Below are positions 37,700 to 49,710 of a stretch of 64,000 nt of DNA, in pieces. Numbering within the stretch: position 1 is the stretch's first letter; each line of letters begins with the position of its first letter. A model generated the notes under the pieces. That model was not told the DNA's origin. It saw only the letters and a program-made list of their open reading frames with translations, and made no database searches. The stretch spans positions 52,018,001 through 52,082,000 of the forward strand of contig CM114272.1 of assembly GCA_050084515.1 (NCBI GenBank). Reading direction: 5' to 3'. Source of the DNA: Blasia pusilla (Eukaryota; Marchantiophyta; Marchantiopsida; Blasiales). The position numbers were made by a program, and so were the translations under genes.

Positions 37700-38130
37700 T
37701 GTCACATCTTTTAGGATAGATCAACGAGATGTAGTAGAGAGCCTTCACGAGTAATAAAGGAAAACCTCAAGAGGTCAAGAATGACTTTTTGAGGCCAGGA
37801 GTAATCCGAGAGAACAGTTTTCCCCTTCGTTTCGGTTCATTTGGAGCCATATTGAGAAACTTACTATTTTGAGTAAGTTATCATTTTGACCATTATTGAA
37901 TTTCAATTTTGGGAAGTGGCCCTTGACCGCTACAATAGGTCAAGAGCCAAGGAGGTGACTTGCGAGCATATATTACTATAGAGAGATTTTGGGAGAGGGA
38001 TGGGGATATACCTCACGGAGAGAGGGGTTGAAAGCTCATTCTCTTTTTGTTGAACCTCTTGGCATGAGGAAATGGAGCTATAGTCCTTCTTGCCTTGTGT
38101 CTGTAATCCAAGCTTCTCATTAGGAGAGTG
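37700..38130 (+). repeat. 5' LTR region of element B
   Basis: Starts TGTCACATCTTTTAGGATAG and aligns over about 430 bases with the reverse complement of 23040-23475. Shared pieces include GTGGCCCTTGACC, GTCAAGAGCCAAGGAGG and GAACCTCTTGGCATGAGG. Its end cannot be fixed because the similarity stops after GAGAGTGGGTTT. Confidence 0.7.
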
Positions 38131-39974
38131 GGTTTGGTTTGACATGAGAGAGAAAGAGATTTGTGTGCACCATGGAGATATTGTGTGAGAGTCACTTGAT
38201 TTACAAAGAGAGAATGAGGGATTGAGAGGGCTACCATAGAGGAGCTCGCTTTGTTTGTAGGTTGGGGACCGTGTTCCCCGCTTCATGGCTCATAGGAGTG
38301 CTCATGAGACCAAGAGCCTCATGTTTGGTGTTGTTTCTTTGTTGATGTTTTGTACAAGAGAGTGGCGCGCGGAAGTGCTGCCCAAATTTTGGTAGGCATT
38401 GAGTTTGAGGGTGGTTTACTCCATGCTTGTATTCTCAAGGGTACCATGTAGCTCTTTGGTTTATGTTTTCACAAGTTTGCAATTTCCGTTGGGAGTAATC
38501 AACGTGGAAGCATTGCCCAAATTTGTGTAGGAGTGAATATCAAAGGATTACACGATAGTCCCTGTCTGTATTTGTTGAAAAGTTGAATGGAGAAACCAAT
38601 TTGACATTGTCTTAGATCGGGAAGATGTACAGATCGTGGAAGAAACTATGCGCAATTCTAAGATGGGAGCAAAAAGTGATGGTTGATCTTGCAAGTTGCC
38701 ATAGCCATCATTGCAATTGCAAAAAATCCTTCAAACTCTAAACCTATAGCTGTCGTCACCCGTCGCCTTCTGGAATTCCGGCCTTTCGTCGTCTCCATCG
38801 ACATTGTCGCCGCCGGACTTGGTTCAGTCCATCCGCGCCGCCGCCACTTGCGCCCTCCCCTTGCTTTGACAAGGTGATCTTTTGATTCATGCCGTCGAAG
38901 TTTTTGTCCCGCTTTGCTATGCTTTTTGAGTTATAGCACTCAACAAAAATCAAGTACAGTGTCGTGATGCCCATAGCCGCAATGCGCTGCTGATTTCCGT
39001 GCCATCCTGCTCGTGTCCACATCACACCGTCTCGATTACGTAGCCGTACCATCACTAGGGAGCAAAGCGTATCTTGCTGATAGGGTATGCCCTTGAGTTC
39101 CGCACCTCATTCCCGAGTTCCGTGCCGTCTATAGCCGTTCCATGCGACCAGTGATGCATCGTACTGCTGGACCTGCACCGCACATTGATAAGATTTGCTT
39201 CAGATTGGCTGGGACCGAAACAAGATTGGTTGGGGGGAACCCCGGAACTGATAAGCGAAGCCTTGAATAAAGCTTTAGGCCTTGCTCAGGCAAACTCGAT
39301 CCATGGACAGATGAATGGAGCAATTAAGAATTTGAATCTTGACATTCCTCTTAACCCTCGGGGAACCTTTTTTGAGTTACTTTTGGATCCTTAGGATCTC
39401 CCTGTTGAGGTGAGTATCCTCAGTACAAGAGGTGTACAACTTGCTGATTGGAAGTGTTGGCCTTAGTGATCGAGATTTGCAGTTGTTAAGGGTCGACGTC
39501 AAGATTTGTCCATGTTACCCATTCTGGTCTTTTGCTTGCACGTGTGAGGGAATTTCGGATATTGGGCAGTTATTTGAGATATTGGGTTTGTACGGATGCT
39601 TAGAGCATCATTGATGCATGGGATTAGGAGACATAGATCTATGTGGGATGTCTAGATTTGAGAGTATTTTCTATCGATGAGATGATAGACAAGTGATTTT
39701 CCGCACCACACCACTTGTTGCCGCCGAGTACACGTCTTCGTGAGAGGGAGTGTAGGTGGAGTGCCGCATGATTAGATTGAGTGATGATTACTCACGAGAT
39801 TGAGAGTGATTGCGTGAGCGGGAGCACCAAGCTCATCACGGCGTTCATTCGGGACTTTGAGAGATGAGGTGGTGGACGTGAGACTAGCTCTAGGGGATTC
39901 ATGCAGAGTCGCGTGAGATTTCAAGGGTCTGCGTATGAGGGACCACCTCGACCTCGTTCTATTTTGTCTTCAAA
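38131..39974 (+). other. leader of element B, or unrelated insertion
   Basis: No recognised coding region. Open frames at 39185-39394 and 39432-39614 have protein-like stretches (DWLGGTPELISEALNKALG; GLSDRDLQLLRVDVKI) but match nothing I know. They might belong to another retroelement or a captured gene scrap. Confidence 0.35.
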
Positions 39975-40152
39975 CAGGGGGAGGGTGTAGATGAGTTTTT
40001 TAGCACATCAACACACATGTTGAGTGTCCCTACTTCTTGGGCATACTAGATGGACGATCGGGGTAGAGGACTGCGTAGGTTTTTGGGAGCAATAGGCACG
40101 ATAGAATTACACCACTTCATTGCGGAGTTTAGGAGTTGGTGTGACTCATAAT
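39975..40152 (+). pseudogene. gag remnant of element B
   Basis: Reads LRRFLGAIGTIELHHFIAEF, then RSWCDS, matching gag of A (PRRYSGAVGTIELEHFMQEF, DTWCDM). One in-frame stop lies upstream and the similarity ends at the deletion junction near 40153-40163. Confidence 0.8.
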
Positions 40153-40159
40153 GGACCAT

Positions 40160-41280
40160 GCTTTGATGTTATTGGGCATGCAAAGGTCTTTATTTTGTTG
40201 GATCTTTGAGCCGATTACCATCAACTGCCTATAATATTGGTGGACATGCATAAGACGGCATTTTGGGGCATTGATCCTTGGGGGAAGGATTGTTGCACGA
40301 ATGGCGGTTCTTACCATTTGGGCTAAAGAATGCCCCGGAAGGATCATGAATAGGGTCTTGGAAAGTATGGATTTTTCTAGGTGTTATATTGATAACACCA
40401 TACTCTTTAGGGCCACGATTGAGGAGCATGAGCGACATCTAGCGAGATTTTTTGACGATTGCAGTGATATGGGCTTAAGCTACATTCAAGCAAGTGCAAG
40501 TTCTTCTACGACCAGATTGAGTACCTAGGTCATACGATATGTCTTGGTGGCCTTGGTGTGGAGCTGACAAAGGTAGAGGCTATCTCACACATTCCACACC
40601 CTACAGATGTGAGTTGAGTTCGTGCATTCATGGGATTGGCGAACTTCTATTGATAGTACGTAAAGGATTTCAGTTCGATTGCGAACCCACAAACCTTGCT
40701 GACCAAGGTGGATTACGAGTGGCACTAGGGGGATGAGGAGGACAGAGCATTTCACTTGCTCAAGGACAAGTTGAAGTCCGTGCCCATATCAAGGCGACCA
40801 ATTCGGGGGCATCCTTTCTAGTACATACATATCGGAGCATGTTGGGGTTCAGAGCGGTGCTCACCCAATATGACGATGAGGGTAGAGAGTTTGTGGTGGC
40901 TTACGCTAGTAGCTCAAACAACGCTAGAGAGGCAAAGTATATCAAGAAGTATAGCTGGTATGAGGATGAGTGTTTGGATGCAATATGGGCCATCGCGCAT
41001 TTCAAGTGTTATTCATTTGGCAACCCCTTTACCATTCTCACGGATCATGAACCACTTAAGTGGTTGATGGAGTGCAAAAAGCTTACAAGGAAGCTTGCAA
41101 GATGGGCTCTATTGTTGTAGGATTATGATTTTCAGGTGATACTTCAACTTGGGATGCTCAACCAGGCTGCAGATGGGTTGAGCCGATACCCATGCTTGAG
41201 GGAGCGAGATGCGATTGGAGCTCGGTGGGATCGAGAGAGTGATGAGGATTTATTGTTGTTGCTAGGATGGCACGCGTTAG
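40160..41280 (+). pseudogene. partial reverse transcriptase and RNase H of element B
   Basis: Starts inside RT at the equivalent of FDVVGHAKIF. Palm-like remnants WGIDPWGK and CYIDNTILF follow; the catalytic YIDD is now YIDN. RNase H keeps EFVVAYASSSNNAREAKY, LDAIWAIAHFKCYSFGNPF, ILTDHEPLKWLM and AADGLSRYP. There are several frameshifts and TAG/TGA stops. Confidence 0.85.
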
Positions 41281-41327
41281 CCTATTTGGGCTTGTTGGCT
41301 TTGGAGAGTTAGATTGTTGGGACTTCA

Positions 41328-42693
41328 ATGGCGAGGTCTGATGGAGAGTTCTTAGATCCAAAGGATGGTGATGAGGCGACAGGGGGCCGAGATATTCACA
41401 AGTATAGAGTAGTCTTGGAGTACCTATATATTGGCAACATTGCAAGCATAGTGAGTGCTAGGAGCAAGATCGGATCCTATAGCAAGACAGACGATTTTGG
41501 TCTAGGTTTGGGTGGGAGGGGACATATATTTTACAAGTTTGGGAGGACGTATAGTGCCTCATCCTTCACAGAGAGCACATTTGGTGCACCATATCCACTA
41601 GGAGTTGGGTCACTATGGAGTGAAGCAGACATACAACTTGCTCAAGATACAATATTGATGGGGAGGCATGCAAACCAATGTTGAGTAGTTTGTTGCTAGA
41701 TGCATGGTGTGTGATCGAGTCTTGGCATCATTCAAAGCTCCGACTCCAAAGTTGCATCAACTTCCAATCATGAGTTTAGATTATGAATGGAGTTTGGATT
41801 TTGCAAGATCTTTACCTTTGACGGAGCACCATAGTCGTAATGTGTCGGTGATGGTTGAGCACTTCTCGAAGTGGATAGAGTTGGTTGTATCGTCTGACAA
41901 ACCGAGTGAGGGAGTAGTGTATGCCTTCCTAGATTTAGTGTTGAGTCATTATGGTGCATCAATTGAGGTGTTGACAGACCAAGGTATGGAGTTTTGTGGG
42001 AGTTTTAGGCTTTGTGTGATCAGGCATTGATTAACCACCGCACGACTTTGCGAGATCATCCTGAGGTGGATAGACTAGCTGAGAGGGTTGTGCAAATAGT
42101 GAAGAGAAGTTTACATAAGTATGGCTTGCACAGAGGTCACCTAGGAGATTGGGACCTCCAATTTCCGTGGTTGGAGGTTGGATATAGATACAAAAGGCAC
42201 ACATTCTTAGCATCTTTCTCACCATATTTGTTGTTTTATTGTCGAGAGCCAAATTTATGTACGGTCATTCTTTGAGATGTTGGTGAGGTGTTGAACCTTG
42301 ATGATCCTGATGTATGGATGCGAGCATATTCTTAGAGGGCTGAGTTGTTTTCGAGACTCATGTCCATGGCATTTGAGAACTTGGCGATTGTTTAGCATCG
42401 GGATAATTCGAGCTATACGACTATTTCATAGAGGTGGTTATTGACTGACTATCCGAAGGTTTCATCGGGGAGACTATGTCTATTTGCATCAGACGGCACT
42501 CACAATGTTGGATGTGACTATAGGCCACACTATCTTGAGAGTGCATGATATGTTTCCATCTGGTGTTCTCTTATTGGAGGGACGCCATGGTATGGTTTGG
42601 AAGGACCATGTGCGTAACTGTACGCCATGTTATCTTCCTAACATTGACGGTACAGTTAATCCGAGCTTAGTTGTAGTTCGTATATGCTTGCGA
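41328..42693 (+). pseudogene. integrase of element B
   Basis: The zinc domain is decayed; CMVCDRV survives at 41701. Core pieces: WSLDFARSLP (first Asp), VLTDQGMEF (second Asp), DRLAERVVQ (Glu). The C-terminal module has ILRVHDMFPSGVLLLEGRHG and WKDHVRNCTPCYLP. It is broken by frameshifts near 42010 and stops near 42275-42440. Confidence 0.85.
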
Positions 42694-42834
42694 TAAATGT
42701 TGTGTGGTTCTGCCCGTGATGTAGCCATTATGCTAGTTTGTGATGGATGTTCGAGAGAATGGCATATGGCATGCTTGACATCACCTCTCACTAGGGTTCC
42801 TCGCGGACAATATATGTGCCCCAGATGTATATAG
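42694..42834 (+). pseudogene. PHD finger of element B
   Basis: After a TAA that replaces the first Cys codon (42694-42696) the frame reads MLCG, then LVCDGCSREWHMAC and YMCPRC, ending TAG at 42832. Seven of the eight zinc ligands remain. Together with element A this shows that the family's finger has a complete C4HC3 set, because the damaged ligand differs between the two copies. Confidence 0.8.
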
Positions 42835-43005
42835 AGTAGGTAGTTATAGATTTTGACTTGTGTATGTGACATGGATGAAAAGGAGGAGACTAACGATGGG
42901 GACACATGAGCACTCAGCCTTTGTGCTCTTAGCATCCTAGAGATGTATGTCCTAGTAGGTAGAAATAGATGGCTATCTGGAGTTAGAGGTATCTAACCAC
43001 CAACT

Positions 43006-43013
43006 AGGGGGTG
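43006..43013 (+). other. polypurine tract of element B
   Basis: AGGGGGTGA context after TAACCACCAACT, homologous to the tract of element A. LTR sequence follows at once (TTGGAGATATTTTGG), but from the middle of the LTR rather than its start. Confidence 0.65.
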
Positions 43014-43375
<362 letters not shown>

Positions 43376-43547
43376 ATTGGATCCTTGTGGATGCATCAAG
43401 TAGGAAGCCTTTATAGGCACAAATGTGTATGTTTACCAAGCATGAATGAATAATAGAATATGATAGGCTTTTGTAACTTAGATTGGGTAGAAGACTTAGA
43501 GTCTTGGAGATTTTCTTTTTATTGTTGTTTCTTGGTTGGATCAAGTA

Positions 43548-43560
43548 TGGTATCATGGGA
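43548..43560 (+). other. primer-binding-site-like sequence
   Basis: TGGTATCATGGGA shares its first eight bases with the classic initiator-Met tRNA primer site TGGTATCAGAGC. It follows GGATCAAGTA, an LTR-like CA end plus spacer. The Ty1/copia RNase H scrap 440 bases on suggests a collapsed copia element, but the LTR itself is not demonstrated. Confidence 0.3.
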
Positions 43561-43997
43561 GAACTAGAATTAATCTATAAGGGTGAGTCCCCATGGGCTG
43601 TGTAATCCGTGTTTAGGGTCGTGAGATCTTAATTTTCCATGATCTAAGGTGGAGATTGCACGGGCCTTGGAATGGTCCTTGGTCCTTCCACGCCACAAAA
43701 ATCGCAACGCGGAATCAGCAAGGACGATCCTTGTTCCGTGGAAGCATTATAGTCGGTTCCAAATTTTCCTATGACCACTGATTTCCAATTACTTTTCCTT
43801 CATCTCCGTCATCTCTCCGAAAGTCGTCAATGGGATTTTGAACAATTGTGTAAGTCCCCTAAGTTACAAATCCACTAGATCTCACCTAACCGCTAGCTGA
43901 AACTACTTGATTGCCAAGTGAAGTGGCCTAAAACCCTAATCAGACCCAACATATGACCCAAAAGACATTTCCATGGGGGTTTCCCCTAATGGTCCTT

Positions 43998-44400
43998 TCT
44001 TCTACCAAGGCTAAGTACAAGGCGGCTTGTTATGCTTTATGTGATGCAGTTTCAACCAAATTGGTTGGGATGGATATTAAAGGACATAGGAGAAGCACTA
44101 GAAAGTGCTACCGTAATGCACTGTAGAAATCAGAGGTACATTGTCATTGCAAATAACCCGCTGTTTCATACTTGTACCAAGTACATATAGATCCAATATC
44201 ATTTTTTTGGTGAGTCGATTGAGATAGAGATATCTTGGAATTAGTCTATTGTTCAACAAAGGATAGCCATGTAGAAATCTTCACCAAAACTTTGAGTGGA
44301 GATAAGCTTCAGAAATATTTGAAGGGTTTTTGCATTAGTCCACGACTAGTAGCAGTACATCTTATAATGGATATGGAGGGATGGTGCTAGATATTCAATA
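43998..44400 (+). pseudogene. Ty1/copia RNase H fragment
   Basis: SSTKAKYKAACYALCDAV matches the copia RNase H start (SSTEAEYKA). After frameshifts come HTCTKYI, LVYCSTKDSHVEIFTKTL and DKLQKYLKG, the usual end of copia pol. No other copia domain is visible here. It is a decayed scrap unrelated to elements A-C. Confidence 0.8.
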
Positions 44401-44884
44401 TCCACTTCTTATTTAGTACCATTAATCTGAAGTTTTTAACGACCTTCTTGTATGAGAAAAAGCCCAGAAATAATTACATGACATAGGTGTTTTATGGAAT
44501 ATAGCCTTATAAGGATAATCTTACCCTATCTTGCATGAAGGTATGTGAAAGGAACTCAGATACAATGCGAGAGTCCAAGGGCGTAGTCAACCCCCTTGCA
44601 AAAATTTTCTAGAAATAGAATTGAAGAAAACGGATCAAAAACCCTAATTTTTTCGATAATCAAATATTGAAGGAACTGCAACGATTGTGCATTCTCGTAT
44701 GTCAAGTTTTCTCCATGTTCAAGTTCCTTCAAAGTTAAGTTATGAGTGCATAAGCATATTGGGCCACCTTGTACTTCAGGATTTGTAATATATTCAATAA
44801 TTTGTACACATTGTGCTTCCTTACAATTATATTAGTTGGAAATTTGAACTTTTTTCTCTTCCTCTTATTGATCTCAAAAGTTTG
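44401..44884. other. AT-rich intergenic DNA
   Basis: Nothing recognised between the copia scrap and the short hAT-like element. Confidence 0.5.
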
Positions 44885-44892
44885 GTATAGAC

Positions 44893-45260
44893 CAAGGTTA
44901 CACATGAACAAATTCCGTGTCGGCAAACTTATGTGTGCTCCTAGGACAGACATATCTGTGCGGGTGTGCGTTCCCAAGGCCCACACTCGGGCTTGCCCCA
45001 CCCATTTTGCAGCCCGCATCTAGCCCGCGTAAGGCGTGCACAAGGCCTGCAAGCTCTACGCAGGTAGGTGAGGGCTCAATGCAGGCCAGGCACGGGCTCG
45101 CAGCTCGCACACCCGATTGATCCCTACCCACCTCCCTTAATCTGTACCCACAACAATTCCTGTATCTCAAGCCCACACGGGTAATTGGAATACCAAAAAA
45201 ACCCCATGACGGAGATCCATTAGGCATATCAGTGGACAAGTCCATTTCTATGCAACCTTG
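44893..45260. mobile_element. short hAT-like non-autonomous element, 368 bases
   Basis: Left end CAAGGTTACA, right end TGCAACCTTG, the same termini as the 1038-base element at 33366. The flanks GTATAGAC (44885-44892) and ATACAAAC (45261-45268) agree at five of eight positions and differ only by transitions, fitting a decayed 8-base duplication. The interior is GC-rich with GGGCC/CCCGC words like the larger element. Confidence 0.65.
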
Positions 45261-45268
45261 ATACAAAC

Positions 45269-45581
45269 TCATATTTAGCATGCAGTATTTCCTACCAAAT
45301 TTAGATGAATTTTTAAAATTTGAAAAAATAAAAAACTATACCACGAAGATCACTTAAGCACAAATATTCTTAATACATGGGAAAAAATTCATCAAAATGT
45401 ATCTCAAATATGTTGAAGAGTATATCATGGGTTGAAATTAAGAAATTTTATTTCCCTTCATGAACCTATGTTTCTTTGTTTAGTATTAAATTGACATATA
45501 TAAGTTCAAAAAATTTGATCTCACTATATGATTGAAAACATCCCCTAAAGGAGACAAAGAAAGGCAATAACGTTACTAACA
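45269..45581. other. AT-rich spacer
   Basis: No feature seen. It ends in TAACA directly before the left LTR of element C. Confidence 0.5.
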
Positions 45582-46040
45582 TGTCACATCTCAGTAGCTA
45601 ATAGGCCGAGATCTATCGCGGAATATCTTGAGTGTAACTTTGTCCCACGGTGACGGATGAGATTGAGGATAGGTCCATTGTGTCAGAAACGTCGTTTCTC
45701 ATAATTTTCATGTTGAGGTCTTCCACAGCCGGATGACTTGTTGACCAGGTCACCCACCCCTGGTAACCTGTACGCGCAGGTTACCAAGGAGAGGGCTATT
45801 TTTAGGGGAAGAGCCTTTTGGCTCTTCCCAACCCTATATAAGAAAGGAAGGTGGCTTTCCTAAGCCATCTTTCTCATGTTGGGCCGTTGGAGCATCTCTC
45901 TTGTATGTGTGTCCGATAGGAGTAGGGTGCTAGCATCCGGATTCCTTGATAGCACAGGGTGGACGAGGCTCGATATGCCAATGTAGATTGAGGAGTGGAG
46001 TTTTAGGCCGGGTATGCCATTTTTACTACTCTTTATTTTT
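45582..46040 (+). repeat. left LTR of element C
   Basis: Starts TGTCACATCTCAG. From 45618 it runs parallel to 53931-54354 with only scattered differences, then stops at CTTTATTTTT, where inverted gag begins. It contains TATATAA at 45835-45841 and inverted repeats GGTAACCTG/CAGGTTACC (45762-45785) and GGGAAGAGCC/GGCTCTTCCC (45806-45829). Confidence 0.88.
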
Positions 46041-47430
46041 ACATGAGAGGCTGAAGCTGGGTGGCCCTCTACCACTAGAGGTCTCTGCCACATCGTCTGT
46101 CTCACTGCCCTCCTCTCTGTCTAGTCTCCGGGCTGATGGTGTGGGTCTCTCTCCTCTCACAATCCCATCATATGCCTCGCGACCACTAGTGGACACATAC
46201 CTTGGAGCCCAATACATCCTCCAGGCATCGATCTCTACTGAATATAGTGATCAAAACTCCATGTAGTCATCCATCGAAGGACCCTCCAAGTGCTGGAACA
46301 ACCCCTTCCATGACATGAAAGGGTTCAACCGTATCGGGGTCCGTATCACCTGGAAGTCGTACCACGTGTCAAACTCTTGGATAAAATCATCTAAGTCGAT
46401 GGTGCCACTGCACCCAAGAAACGACGCATGCTCCGATGGCCCATGTCGTCCATCTCCTGCCAAGTAATATTGTCTCCGTCTGCGATCTCCTCACCATACC
46501 CAATGTCTACTGATGACGATCTAGGCACGGATGGATGTCGAGGTAGCTCCTCACTGGTAACCCGTCAGTATCTCACTCCACTCCGTGTTATACCATTACC
46601 ACTGCTAGCACTACCCCGTTCTCCCGAACCCTGGAAGAACGCCGTGATGACAAAATTTGTCTCACCCGTTCAAGCACTCAAACTCATCGAGAGTCTCCCA
46701 CACTCCTCACAAGCTCACCTATGCTAACATCAATCCCGTGATGACATACCCAACCTCACGCACACTCAACACTTGGGCTCACCATGAGCCTCCCAACTGA
46801 CTCACCTAACCTAGCGATACTCTCGGTTCATACATGCGACCCCTACGCGGTGACCGCCGTATATCCACCAACATGCTACACATGATCAGAATCTACACTC
46901 GTCACCATCACTGCACCCACCTAGCACCAACAACTACCCGATACCCAGCACTCTCAATCACACACGACAAGTGCAAGAAAAGGGACTCGAATGCATAACC
47001 TGATCACGCCCTCCAACCTACGGCATCGTCAACACGCACTCCCCCATGTGACACGGCAACCCCATGACTGACAAACTTATGTCGCGAATCCCATCCACCC
47101 TCGCGAATCACCAAATGTAGAAACAAGTTCCCACTGCACAACTCGCCTCAACCACGTCTAATTGCTCAACCTCGTAGCCTGAGTCAACCTCGTCTGGCTC
47201 CACTCCTACCACGTACGCCTTGTTTTACCACGTCAACATGACCTCGACCACATCTGTCCTTGCTCGACCACATCCGCACTCTCAACCACGTAGCACAACA
47301 TCATCCACGTTGCCCATGTGCAACCACGTCCAAAAAGGTAGTAAATGCAGGGGCCTTCCGGTCCGCATCCCTATGGGGTACTAAATGCACCGGGGGGGGG
47401 GATCTTCTCTCTCCCGACACCCTCACTTGC
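46041..47430 (-). pseudogene. inverted leader and gag N-terminal half of element C
   Basis: On the minus strand, 46463-46042 reads FLGCSGTIDLDDFIQEF, GLFQHLEGPSMDDYMEF, YWAPRYVST and GPPSFSL, collinear with the N-terminal half of element A's gag. The C-terminal half continues at 47430 on the plus strand (KLKSLQDFQ). So a piece of about 1.4 kb was flipped. The far end (47120-47430, minus strand) would be leader; it holds ACATTTGGTGATTCGC, a possible primer-binding region. Confidence 0.8.
47150..47330. repeat. degenerate CCACGT-containing tandem repeat
   Basis: At least eight imperfect copies of an AACCACGT- or GACCACAT-like word spaced about 20-35 bases apart (CTCAACCACGT, CTACCACGTACG, TTACCACGTCAAC, CAACCACGTCC and others), on the plus strand in the inverted leader of element C. 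It has no coding meaning. Confidence 0.6.
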
Positions 47431-48180
47431 GTACATCCGACAAGCTGAAGAGTCTACAGGATTTTCAGCGACGATCGGGTGAGAGTCTGAGAGAGGCATT
47501 CACGCACATGAGGAGGCTGATCATTGCTACGTATGGAGTGACAGAGGCGCAGTCAGTCCAGTATTGGTACGGGGTTCTGGACCGAGAACTATGGAGGGGA
47601 GTCTGAGATGCGGTGTTGATTCACACAACGAAGCCCACATTGAAGGTGGTCTTTGAGTTGTCTAAGCGTATTGAGCTCAACATGAGTGAGGAGTAGGTAG
47701 TGACCGCTGGATTTTCTTGAGAGTCGACAAGTCCACGAGCGGCGGTGACCCCACAGGTGCCACAGCGAGCACCAGTTCCACGGGAGTGGGCCGGTGTGCC
47801 CAGAGAGCAGGGCGGGTATCGTGAGCCTATGAGGCAACGACCCGTACCTACATATGTTGCCCAGCAGGGACCGATGTGGTCTTGTTGGACGTGTGGAGGG
47901 GCCCATAGGCAAAGAGATTGTCCACAGCATGGGAGAGGACCACGAGCGCCTCCGATTGCTCAGGAGCCACAACGGATGGCCCCACCACAGCACCAGTGTG
48001 ACTATTGCCACATATATGGTCACACTAGGGATAGATGTTTTGACCTTCGCCGAGGGGCACGTCCAGAGGTAGGCCGAGGGCGGCGTGGGGGCGGTCGTCC
48101 TGGAGGAGGTCAGGGAGTCCTTCCTGGACGTGGTGGTAGAGGATCACCACCAGCCAGAGGAGATGGAGCAGGAGCACTAG
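47430..48180 (+). pseudogene. gag C-terminal half of element C
   Basis: SLQDFQRRSGESLREAFTHM matches gag of A. After stops near 47606, 47695 and 47719 it continues to two zinc knuckles, CWTCGGAHRQRDC and CDYCHIYGHTRDRC, with the same spacings as in A, then an Arg/Gly-rich tail (GRGRRGGGRPGGGQGV) that may bind nucleic acid. It is separated from its N-terminal half by the inversion. Confidence 0.85.
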
Positions 48181-48599
48181 AGCCGGCACTTCTCTCACGC
48201 ATCGATCAATTGGAGCAAAGGATTGCTGCCATGACAATGATGCAGCTTAGGGAAGGCACGAAGCTACGAGCAGCTAGTGTTACTCCAGCTTCTACCTCTT
48301 ACCCTGACCCGGGTGAGGATATCACCAGTATGGGGTTTATGTGTAGTGCAGCCGAGGTTGAGGCAACTGCAGTGGTGACTCGGGGTGCTGCGAGAGGCAC
48401 TGAGCCACCAAGAGGTGGAGTTGAGATTGACCCACCAGAGGGGATCGATGGGCGACAGGACAGGGTTCCACAGTCATTCACATTGTCATAGGCACTACAC
48501 ACACCATCGATGGTGCCTCGACGACCAGCAGTGCCCACAACTCAGACACCTACGTCGACATTACGAGGAGTTGGAGTGACAACTCTTATGCCGGCTTGA

Positions 48600-49340
48600 T
48601 TGGAGTCAGTGTCGACCATAGTGTTGGAGGTGGCCACTAGAGTGAGTCAGACTCCACTATTTTCCGCCATAGAGTTGGCGACGTTGGGAGTTGGACCAAC
48701 TGAGGTGTTCCGGCTAGCCGCCACGTTGTGTGAGCGTGGAGAGGTGACTGCTTCTTTTTCAAAGGTAGTTGAGGAGGTGATGGACTTGCCCTGAGAGCGG
48801 ATGCTCGGGACGTTCCCCACAAAGTCATGCCATGTGACGGCGGCGAAGTTGGTAGATATGCCAGCTCGACCGGCCATAGAGCGAGCAATGGTGATACCTG
48901 GAGTACTTTTATTGGATAACCGAGCTAGAGTATTTTGCTTGGTTAGTCCGACGGGGATAATATACTACCCGCAGCGCATCCTACTTGATTTGCAAGCGCA
49001 ACCCTTGATGTTAGGGAAGGCGGCGTGTTTAGCGTTGGGGTACGGAAGGCCGACATTGAGCCTTGTCCCTTCCAGATACACACCTCGATTGGGGGCGTGT
49101 CACCCACGCAGTATATGACTCGACAAGAGATAGTTGTCAGAGTCCAGCCAGAGCATGCGACGGATAGTGCTATGGTGCACACACGTGCGATTACGACACC
49201 AGCTGAGTCGTACAATGTGTTGGTGGGGAGTACAGTGTTATATCCCCTAGGATTCATCCTGGACTTATGGGGGGAGACCGTTGCTTATCGGCCAGGGTGG
49301 CAGTCACGTGACGGCCGGATGAGTCAGTTACCTGTCTAGT
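48600..49340 (+). pseudogene. retropepsin-like protease of element C
   Basis: Aligned with A's protease: LFSAIELATLGVG, MPARPAIERAMVIPGV, YPQRILLDLQAQPLMLGKAAC. The catalytic Asp (48987-48989) remains, but Ser-Gly of the DSG motif are Leu-Gln, so it should be inactive. Then a frameshift, and ESYNVLVGSTVLYPLGF and YRPGWQSRDGRMSQLPV, conserved with A. Confidence 0.75.
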
Positions 49341-49710
49341 TTGCGGGACGAGTGGTCGATCACGAGGCGAGTCTGTGACCATGTTGGCGGCTTTCACAAG
49401 TAGTGTTAGCTGGCCAGGAGAGTTGTTGGAGGGGAACGCACATGCGGAGGATGTCCCAGTAGCGGATAGTCCCACGGAGAGATAGGCCATGGTGGGTGTC
49501 TCTTCCCATGTTGGCGAGACCTCTTCACCATTGTGGGGTACGACTCAAGAGCTACAGATGAGTGCCGACGACCTCGTGAGGCAGGTGTGGAGTCATGTTT
49601 TTATCCCGGAGCAGTGAGAGTCACGTGGTGATTGGGCTCTTGGAGTGGAGACGTTGACCCCACTGGATACCACACCCGTTGTGTGGCAGTGCCCAGAGGA
49701 GGGTGTTAGG
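49341..49710 (+). other. linker between protease and methyltransferase in element C
   Basis: Broken coding sequence aligned with the acidic linker of element A; no domain recognised. It ends GVRVLDLF at the methyltransferase start. Confidence 0.5.

Noticed and set aside
39185-39614. Protein-like open frames in the leader of element B
   Set aside because: I could not tie them to any domain; stops interrupt them, and they are kept only as unassigned sequence.
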